Shown piece by piece: positions 58,655 through 64,000 of a stretch of DNA of 64,000 bases (within the stretch, counting starts at the first letter, position 1; every line of letters starts with the position of its first letter). The stretch spans positions 19,277 to 83,276 of the forward strand of contig CAYHCE010000012.1 of assembly GCA_964355015.1 (NCBI GenBank), given 5' to 3'. The notes below the pieces were generated by a model, which was given only the letters and a program-made list of their open reading frames with translations, had not been told where the DNA came from and ran no database searches. Origin of the DNA: CAYHCE01 sp964355015. Lineage in GTDB: Bacteria; Cyanobacteriota; Cyanobacteriia; PCC-6307; Cyanobiaceae. The position numbers and the translations under genes were made by a program.

Positions 58655-59795
58655 TGGACTCACGTTCAGCGTAGAATTTAGCGGGCGAACAGATCGCCTG
58701 TCGACGAGACATCAGAACGTTGCAGACCAGGCGGAAGGTCCACTTGATCGGCGCAGCCAAGAGTAAGGATCTCGCACGATTCCTCAACGAACAACCTCAG
58801 GCTTCCATGCAGAGAAACTGCTTGATGCCACAAGGTAAAACAGACTCATGCAGCCTTGAACCTGAAAACTTCCAAGGGCCTGAGCCGCAGCAAGCCTCTC
58901 GGCCCACGCAGGGCCTCAACAGATGGTCACCCAGTTCAGTTGGCGCCTGGTGACCCTGACCGCTCAGCCGCTACTGGGTACTCGTCGGCCCCAACCATCG
59001 GCAGCAGGGTCTGCTGCTGTGGCCTCACTCCCTGCAACAGCCGGGACGTTCTGTCCCGCCCTGCTGGAAGAAAGCTGCCGGTCGCTGTTGCGCCGGGCGC
59101 CCTTACCTGTCCGTGGTCCGGACTCCTTCGGACTGGGCTGATTCTCCTGTCACAACCGCTGCAGTCCAGCCAGGAAACGTTCCACCGAGCGGTTCTCTGC
59201 CACCCGATCGACCGCTGCCGGCCTGGTTCCGCGGAGACGCACTCCCTTCTGCGCTGTGGCCTGCATACATTACGGGGGTGCACGCTGGGAGGCGCCTGAT
59301 CCAACCTCCCCTCCCGGACACTGCTCTTGAGCTGGAACGGGGACAGGAACTGTCTCGTGAACAGACCCAGTGCCCTCAGCATCACGGCGCCATCGCGGTG
59401 CAGGAGCGGCTGATTCTCGCTCCGCCCCGACTCACTCCATGGCCAAGGGAGTCCAGAGGACGAGGCTCGCCTTCATTCCCGCACCGAGGTCCCATCGCTC
59501 CCAGAACATCCCTGGGTTCACCGCCGGAGAGATATACCTCTGAAGCCGGTCACGCCAGGGGATTGCTACACCCTCCCGTGACTGACCAGACCATTGAGAC
59601 CGGCATATCGCGCCGGCCAGCCAAGAAGCGCAGGCTTCGGTGTAGATATATGTACTGCGCCTGGAGCCGCAAGGTGATATCTCTAACAATAGGTAATGAC
59701 AAAGACCAACAAGGGCCTGGGAGCGCATGTTGAATACGCTTACTGCGCGTTACACCTGTTAAACTTAGTCGGACAATCTCTTTCAGACTCCAGCC
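58655..59795. other. Gene-less region between the exporter and the first GG-leader peptide
   Basis: This 1.14-kb stretch holds several open frames of 60-200 codons on both strands, but none has a recognisable family or a convincing start. Their translations are low in protein-like features. It probably contains the divergent promoters of the exporter and peptide 1 and decayed sequence. From about 59561 the sequence is repeated, in diverged form, upstream of the second peptide. Confidence 0.5.
59561..59795 (+). repeat. Duplicated upstream (promoter) region, copy 1
   Basis: This 235-bp segment before peptide 1 can be aligned with 60796-61138 before peptide 2. Shared blocks include GATTGCTA at its start, TATCGCG..CAAGAAG near 59615-59630, TAGATnTnTGTACT near 59643, and GACnAACAAGnGCCTG-like sequence near 59705. 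The matched blocks keep their order. The likely core promoter is the AT-rich TGTAGATATATGTACT block, about 140 bp before the ATG. Confidence 0.7.
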
Positions 59796-60017
59796 ATGGC
59801 TCACTTCTCGCCGATTGATGATCAAAGGGCCCAAGGGATTTCCGGGGGCATCAGCCGGAGCTTCAACTGGCAAGAAAGCCGCTCCTACTTAATCAATTTC
59901 GAACTGAATAATACCAGCAACCAGGGCTTCTTCAATGGCAACACAGTTAACGTTGATGTTACCATTATTAAGCATGATCAAGAACCAGGGCCGACAGCAC
60001 CCGGACTTGCCATCTGA
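59796..60017 (+). CDS. GG-leader secreted peptide 1 (bacteriocin-like precursor)
   Basis: A 73-residue peptide starting MAHFSPIDDQRAQGISGG. The 18-residue leader ends in the double-glycine motif ISGG, the usual cleavage site of C39 peptidase exporters, and the predicted mature peptide begins ISRSFNWQ. The 55-residue core is rich in Asn, Thr and Ser, has no Cys, and contains alternating beta-type stretches such as NGNTVNVDVTII, ending PGPTAPGLAI. Leader residues are identical to those of peptide 2 at 14 of 18 positions while cores diverge. Base composition is lower in GC than neighbouring genes. The C39/ABC/HlyD operon lies 1.1 kb away on the other strand. No family is recognised. Confidence 0.8.
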   Translation: MAHFSPIDDQRAQGISGGISRSFNWQESRSYLINFELNNTSNQGFFNGNTVNVDVTIIKHDQEPGPTAPGLAI

Positions 60018-60167
60018 TTCAGTTCGCGACCAGGGGCGCTCGTCACTACTGAAAGAGTTACATGGCCCACCCATCTCAGACGATCTGAGCAGAGGTTGAC
60101 ATTGACTGGCACTCTGAGCCCTGGTGATCGAATCTAGCCTGGGCGGGCTTGATCAGAATTGGCTTGA

Positions 60168-60719
60168 TCAGGATGGATCAGATGATCGACATGACAAGGA
60201 GCTGATCACAGCGGTCGAAGAGGCCCCCGCCTGGGCCCAGGGCGAGCAGCGGGAGTTGAGCGCAGCGGCAGCTGGGCAACGCTGGGTGGGCGTTGGACTT
60301 GCGGGCCAGCAGGGAGTCGGGATCGGTGCTGGAGCGATGGGTCTGGTTGCTGAGCATGACGCCGCCGAAATCCCCCTTGGCGCGCTCCCAGCCAGCTTTG
60401 GGCTCACCGAATCCCAGATCCGGCCCGCTGGGCGGGGGCTGGAGATCGTCCCCGCCGTCGATTCGCTGCAGCGAGGCAGGGAGAGTGCCCAGACCTGCAG
60501 AAGTGAGGCCAGCAGCAGCTGCTCAGGCGGCACTGAGGCCGGCACACTCAGACGTAGAGCTGGCAAGAGCAGGGATTGAGGTGACCCGTGGGCTGATCCA
60601 CCAGCTGCCGGATCGGCCGCAGCGGCTGGGTTGGCCGGGATCCGCTCCTCGATCGAGACATACTCGATCGAGACATAGGAGAACAGGAAGCCACTGCGCT
60701 CCTGCTGACCTCGCATCAA
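60168..60719 (-). pseudogene. Decayed IS5-type transposase fragment
   Basis: Minus-strand translations in two or three frames give pieces of a transposase in the right order. These are MRGQQERSGFLFSYVSIE and ERIPAN at the high-coordinate end, PLRPIRQLVDQ and HLNPCSCQLYV in a shifted frame, VPPEQLLLASLLQV in the first frame again, and GWERAKGDFGGVMLSNQTHR followed by STDPDSLLARKSNAHPALPS near 60280-60340. These match N-terminal and central segments of IS5-group transposases. A stretch between LLQV and GWER is missing and the C-terminal half is absent. A 15-bp tandem duplication (60648-60662 and 60663-60677) repeats VSIEY/VSIEE. It is certainly inactive. No terminal inverted repeats were found. 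Confidence 0.8.
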
Positions 60720-60795
60720 CGCTGGGGCAGATGCCCAATTCTCGCAGAGCTGACCGGGTTTTTCAGAGATCAGCTCAAGGGGGTCGCGTCACGGG

Positions 60796-61138
60796 GATTG
60801 CTAGATTCTCCCTTGGTCAGCCAGACCGTCTCAGCAGCCTCAGGCATGAGGATTCAGCCCGTGATCAATCCAGCCAGAGCAACGCTGAATCAACTCTTTC
60901 CGCAGACTAAAGCCATGATCGCGCCAGACCCATAAGATCAGCGTATCGCGTCGATCAGCAAGAAGTGCCTGCATGAGTATAGATTTGTGTACTATGCTTG
61001 CGAGTGCAGACATGAGATCGCTAAGCATGGGTCAAGGCTGACAAGAGCCTGTGGGCGCACGACTAATCCGTTAACCTGGTGCTAACCGGGCGTCAAACAT
61101 GTTCAACTTGGCCAGCAAATTTCTTACAGAACCCAGGC
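60796..61138 (+). repeat. Duplicated upstream (promoter) region, copy 2
   Basis: This is the counterpart of 59561-59795. It starts with GATTGCTAG, keeps GTATCGCGTCGATCAGCAAGAA and TATAGATTTGTGTACT (60978-60993), and leads to the ATG of peptide 2. Compared with copy 1 it has about 105 bp of extra sequence between roughly 60835 and 60935. The two peptide genes therefore arose by duplication of an upstream region plus coding sequence. Confidence 0.7.
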
Positions 61139-61327
61139 ATGGCTCACTTCACGCAAATCGATGATCAAATGGCCCAGGAGATTTCCGGGGGGATCAAGAC
61201 GAGCTTCAACAAGCAACAAAATCGTACGTACAACATCAAAACTGATCGAACGGACACCACAAACAGTGGCACCGGGAATGGCAATGTAATCACCATCAAC
61301 ATCAACAGAAACAGCCCTCCCGTTTGA
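61139..61327 (+). CDS. GG-leader secreted peptide 2 (bacteriocin-like precursor)
   Basis: A 62-residue paralogue of peptide 1: leader MAHFTQIDDQMAQEISGG, then a 44-residue core starting IKTSFNKQQNRTYNIK and ending NGNVITININRNSPPV. The core is basic and Asn/Thr-rich, with no Cys and no aromatic-rich region, and the end shows an alternating beta-strand pattern. The ATG at 61139 is fixed by alignment with peptide 1; a GTG at 61079 is not supported. A terminator lies 82 bp downstream. Like peptide 1 it is the expected substrate type for the divergent C39 exporter. Confidence 0.82.
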   Translation: MAHFTQIDDQMAQEISGGIKTSFNKQQNRTYNIKTDRTDTTNSGTGNGNVITININRNSPPV

Positions 61328-61817
61328 CTCTCAATGCGAGGCCAGGGGTGAATCGTCATCCAAGGAAAGAGCTCAATCACCAGCTCTTACGCAAGCAGAG
61401 TTAATGCTAGCGCCGAGTGATCGGCGCTTTTTGCTGAGGTTTGCCAAGCCCATGCTTCTTGAATGCGTAACCGAGGGAGCCCTGAACCATGGCGTCGCTG
61501 CCTGGAAGTCAAGCAGGCCATCGGCGAACTGAACAAAGAAGTTGACAGCTACAGAAATCTTTCACCAAGGAAAGCTTAAGCCCATGGGGGAGGCACTCTT
61601 CCCGGCATCTATACATCCCCAGCCAATTCTTAACCCTTCTCAGGAATTGAGCGTGAGGCGGCCCGTTTCGAAGAGTGCCTGCTTCGATCAGAAGTAATCT
61701 TTCAACCAAAGCCGCTACAAATCGACAGGGATCTATGCCCAGTCAGCAGATAGACGGAAAGTTTTAAACTTCTGGCGCTGTAGGCAGGCTGCCAGCGGGT
61801 CATGAGAAAACATAACG
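61328..61817. other. Intergenic region with terminator and a decayed reading frame
   Basis: This 490-bp stretch begins with the terminator of peptide 2 (61409-61432). From about 61480 to 61720 one plus-strand frame encodes two protein-like pieces separated by stops: RCLEVKQAIGELNKEVDSYR and REAARFEECLLRSEVIFQPK. They look like remains of a helical protein, but no family is recognised. The remaining bases up to the radical SAM stop hold nothing recognisable. Confidence 0.45.
61409..61432 (+). terminator. Intrinsic terminator after GG-leader peptide 2
   Basis: A perfect 8-bp stem (61409-61416 AGCGCCGA with 61421-61428 TCGGCGCT) with a GTGA loop is followed by TTTT. It is on the plus strand, 82 bp after the peptide 2 stop. 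Confidence 0.85.
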
Positions 61818-63440
61818 TCAGCGAACTGCCTTGGCCAACGCCTTCCTACCCTCCACCGGTGCCCGCAGCGCCTCCTCGAGCGGAGCCGTTCCGTAGTCAC
61901 GCTCCAGCAGCGCCATCACGGTGCGGCCGAAATCCCTGGGATTGCGCTCGAACGCTTCCAGGCAGATCCGGCCGAAGGTGCTTCCCATCGGCTCAGGGTT
62001 CCAGAGCAGCTTCCTCGCCGTCCAGGGCATCATGCTCATCGGGTTGTAGCCGGGCTTGAGCAACCCCTGCTCGAAGCCGTACTGCTCGAGGTGAGTGTGG
62101 GGCTGCAGGCCGATGAAGAAAATCGCGGGCTCCACCTTGTCGGCACCGAAGATCCGCTCCAGCTCGCGGTGGTAGGCCACCGTCTGGCGGATCGTCTCGG
62201 GGCGCTCGTCGATCACGTTGAACGAATAGTTCACCGACACATGCTCGCGGAAACCCGCACGGGCCAGCAGGCGGCAGTTCTCCAGCACGGTGCGCAGGTT
62301 GTAGCCCATGCGCATCTTGCGCACGAGCTCCTGGGAACCGGAGGTGATGCCGATCTCGAAGTAGTCCATGCCGGTGGCCACCATCAACTCCGCCAGCTCG
62401 GCATCGAGATTGTCGGCGCGGATGTACGCGGCCCAGCGGATATCGACCATGCCGGCAGCCTGGATCGCTCGCAGCAGTTCCTTGGCGTCCTCGATGTAAC
62501 GACGAGCCGGGATGAACTGGGCGTCGGTGAACCAGAAACCGCGCACGCCCCGATCATAGAGCTGGCGCATCTCGGCCACCACCTCTCCCACCGGATTCAC
62601 CCGCACCGCCTTGCCTTCCACCACCGTGTAGACGCAGTAGCAGCAGTTGTGAGGACAGCCGCGCTTGGTCTGCACGCCGACGTAGAAATCACCTGCATCG
62701 AGATACCATTCGAGCTGGGGCCAGATCGAGGCGATGTAGGCGTAATCACAGGCAGTCTTGATCAGACCCTCGGGCTGCTCGTGGATCAGGCCTGGCCTGG
62801 GGGGCTCCCCCACCACGAAGCAGCGCTCGCCCGCCAGGGAGACTCCCCGGATCAGCTTCTCCAGCAGCGGCTCGCCCTCCCCCACCGACACCACGGTGCC
62901 CCCGGGCAGGCTCCTGCCCAGCTGCTCGTAGAACACGCTCACGGCCCCGCCGCCCATCACCACCCTGGCATCGGGATGGAAACGCCGGGCCCGCCGCAGA
63001 CCGCGACGCACCAGCCTCAGATTGCGCCAGAGCTCGCCGTAGAAGGCCGCCATCAGCCTCAGGCCGCCGAGGGCCCCGCGCAGGCGGCGCAGGGGGTTGG
63101 CGGCGTAGAACACTTCGAAGGAGTTCTGAAGCGGGTTGCCGCCCCGGCCATCCACCGGGGCATAGATCTGGATGTCACGCCAGGAAAACACCAGCAGAGT
63201 GGGACGAAACGCCTCGATCGTTCCCAGCAGCACCCGCTCCACATCGAGAATCGGCAGGGCGGCCAGGTCGAGCAGGCGCTGGGGCAGCCCCGGGAAGCGC
63301 TTGTGGAGGTGGTCGGCCAGGTACACCGGGCCGATCGGGAAGATCGGATTGCAGGGCAGGCGGATCAGCAGCACCCGTTGCTGTGTGGCGTCGCCGCCGC
63401 CCTCCCCCTGCTCGTGTTGCTGCGCTTCGGCCCGTGTCAT
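61818..63440 (-). CDS. Radical SAM protein of the PSII high-light acclimation type
   Basis: The 540-residue product has an N-terminal B12-binding-like region (LLIRLPCNPIFPIGPVYLAD, VVMGGGAVSVFYEQ) and a radical SAM core with CxxxCxxC in TKRGCPHNCCYCVYTVVEGK. The SAM-domain strands follow (GFWFTDAQFIPARRYIEDAK, YFEIGITSGSQELVRKM, HVSVNYSFNVIDERPETIRQ). This protein type is annotated in picocyanobacteria as photosystem II high-light acclimation radical SAM protein, and it lies next to psbA here. The reaction is unknown. The ATG at 63440 is preferred to a TTG at 63455. It is divergent from psbA. Confidence 0.82.
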   Translation of the reverse strand: MTRAEAQQHEQGEGGGDATQQRVLLIRLPCNPIFPIGPVYLADHLHKRFPGLPQRLLDLAALPILDVERVLLGTIEAFRPTLLVFSWRDIQIYAPVDGRGGNPLQNSFEVFYAANPLRRLRGALGGLRLMAAFYGELWRNLRLVRRGLRRARRFHPDARVVMGGGAVSVFYEQLGRSLPGGTVVSVGEGEPLLEKLIRGVSLAGERCFVVGEPPRPGLIHEQPEGLIKTACDYAYIASIWPQLEWYLDAGDFYVGVQTKRGCPHNCCYCVYTVVEGKAVRVNPVGEVVAEMRQLYDRGVRGFWFTDAQFIPARRYIEDAKELLRAIQAAGMVDIRWAAYIRADNLDAELAELMVATGMDYFEIGITSGSQELVRKMRMGYNLRTVLENCRLLARAGFREHVSVNYSFNVIDERPETIRQTVAYHRELERIFGADKVEPAIFFIGLQPHTHLEQYGFEQGLLKPGYNPMSMMPWTARKLLWNPEPMGSTFGRICLEAFERNPRDFGRTVMALLERDYGTAPLEEALRAPVEGRKALAKAVR

Positions 63441-63630
63441 CGGCCCCTCAGGCAAGGTCGGACGCTAACAACCGCTGCCGAGGGCAGTGGCCAGGCGGCC
63501 ACAAGTTCCATAGGCGCAGGCGTGGAGGCCGGCATCGGCGGTTACAGGAATGATGCCGGTGCTCCCTGGTTCGCCGCTGACCGATCACAGCGGTGCAAGG
63601 AGGGCGCTGGGCAAAGCCCCCACACATCCC

Positions 63631-63648
63631 GCAATATTGCGTTACATT
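63631..63648 (+). promoter_or_regulatory. Candidate HLR1 (RpaB-binding) element upstream of psbA
   Basis: GTTACATT at 63641-63648 is a perfect half-site of the HLR1 consensus (G/T)TTACA(T/A)(T/A). Two bases upstream lies GCAATATT (63631-63638), a weaker match at 5 of 8 positions, with the 2-bp spacing HLR1 requires. RpaB binding at HLR1 sites controls psbA and other high-light genes in cyanobacteria. The segment also forms the palindrome CGCAATATTGCG at 63630-63641. The rest of the 289-bp divergent spacer (63441-63729) holds no gene. Confidence 0.45.
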
Positions 63649-63729
63649 GCCGCTGGTGGCGGGTTTCCCCGTCCTGCCGAAACCGTCCTACCTAAACCGC
63701 CCTGCTCAGGGGCTTCTCCTCTCGTACTC

Positions 63730-64000
63730 ATGACCACCACGCTTCAGCAGCGCTCCGGCGCCTCTGCCTGGAGCCAGTTCTGTGACTGGGTCACCTCCAC
63801 CGACAACCGCCTCTACGTGGGCTGGTTCGGTGTGCTGATGATCCCCACCCTGCTGGCCGCCACGATCTGCTTCCTCGTGGCCTTCATCGCCGCTCCCCCC
63901 GTCGACATCGACGGCATCCGCGAGCCCGTCGCCGGCTCCCTCCTCTACGGCAACAACATCATCTCCGGTGCCGTCGTTCCTTCCAGCAACGCCATCGGCC
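63730..64000 (+). CDS. psbA: Photosystem II D1 protein (5' part, cut by the window edge)
   Basis: D1 is the PSII reaction-centre subunit that binds P680, the Mn cluster and QB. The visible 90 residues are the N-terminus (MTTTLQQRSGASAWSQFCDW) and VTSTDNRLYVGWFGVLMIPT, the first transmembrane helix, then AAPPVDIDGIREPVAGSLLY and NNIISGAVVPSSNAIG. Residue 130, which distinguishes D1:1 from D1:2 forms, lies outside the window. The start is an ATG 81 bp after the candidate HLR1 site. Confidence 0.97.
   Translation, partial: MTTTLQQRSGASAWSQFCDWVTSTDNRLYVGWFGVLMIPTLLAATICFLVAFIAAPPVDIDGIREPVAGSLLYGNNIISGAVVPSSNAIG

Noticed and set aside
58856..59733. Plus-strand frames of 147 and 206 codons in the gene-less region before peptide 1
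   Set aside because: Translations are Pro/Arg/Ser-rich without domains, starts are arbitrary, and the second one runs through the duplicated promoter region.
60124..60579. A 151-codon plus-strand frame containing a CSGG tetrapeptide, considered as a third GG-leader peptide
   Set aside because: It is antisense to the transposase remnant, the GG is near residue 135 rather than residue 18, and the leader motif is absent.

Overview
The window is a GC-rich chromosome segment of a picocyanobacterium of the Synechococcus/Cyanobium group. The evidence is a PSII D1 gene, cyanobacterial NDH-1 subunits including the cyanobacteria-specific NdhM, crtP/crtB, Mg-protoporphyrin methyltransferase, ferredoxin-dependent glutamate synthase, the LysR regulator RbcR, PedR, LL-diaminopimelate aminotransferase, and an RNase E carrying the cyanobacterial Arg-rich C-terminus. 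Genes are densely packed on both strands. Many neighbours overlap by 4 bp, and several convergent pairs overlap at their 3' ends. GTG and TTG starts are common. No tRNA, rRNA or CRISPR array was seen.

Layout. 1-4.6 kb: end of an alpha/beta hydrolase, crtB-crtP (carotenoid synthesis), ndhM-DUF3172, rbcR. 4.8-9.5 kb: an NnrU/Z-ISO-like membrane protein, ndhF1 and ndhD1. 9.6-15.4 kb: LapA-like protein, ScpA, a sugar nucleotidyltransferase, metF, pedR, a CYTH protein, NAD kinase. 15.4-19.5 kb: the ndhA-I-G-E operon behind citrate synthase. 19.6-25.5 kb: SixA, DUF3352, rhodanese, HrcA, an Anbu proteasome-like protease, trpB. 25.7-31.2 kb: SUI1-type factor, cysC, AI-2E-type permease, a GT-C-like membrane protein, purE, nagA. 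31.2-38.6 kb: chlM, the 4.6-kb glsF and a secreted phosphodiester glycosidase. 38.6-43.9 kb: an A-type Fe-S-like protein and the str operon rpsL-rpsG-fusA-tuf-rpsJ with a clear terminator. 44-54.3 kb: Lon-N domain protein, MPBQ/MSBQ methyltransferase, pheA, DUF1997, rnhB, rne, a TIGR03960-type radical SAM protein, dapL, clpS. 54.3-55.2 kb: a CPBP protease.

The accessory part is 55.3-61.8 kb. A minus-strand operon encodes a C39 peptidase domain, an ABC exporter and an HlyD-type adaptor. The peptidase and the exporter should be one polypeptide but are separated by a frameshift. Divergent from them lie two paralogous small peptides (59796-60017 and 61139-61327) with nearly identical 18-residue double-glycine leaders and Asn/Thr-rich, Cys-free cores. 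They are the natural candidate substrates of the C39 exporter. Each is preceded by a copy of the same diverged upstream region, so the promoter and peptide were duplicated together. Between the copies sits a decayed IS5-type transposase. About 1.1 kb of gene-less sequence and a decayed reading frame flank the pair. This looks like a small secreted-peptide locus (bacteriocin-like, or like the GG-motif biofilm peptides of Synechococcus elongatus), possibly now losing its exporter.

The window ends with a radical SAM gene of the type annotated as PSII high-light acclimation, divergent from the 5' part of psbA. A candidate HLR1 (RpaB) site lies in the psbA upstream region. Functionally the window is mostly housekeeping and photosynthesis: carotenoids, chlorophyll and prenylquinone synthesis, eight NDH-1 subunits, nitrogen assimilation, amino-acid synthesis, translation and RNA turnover.
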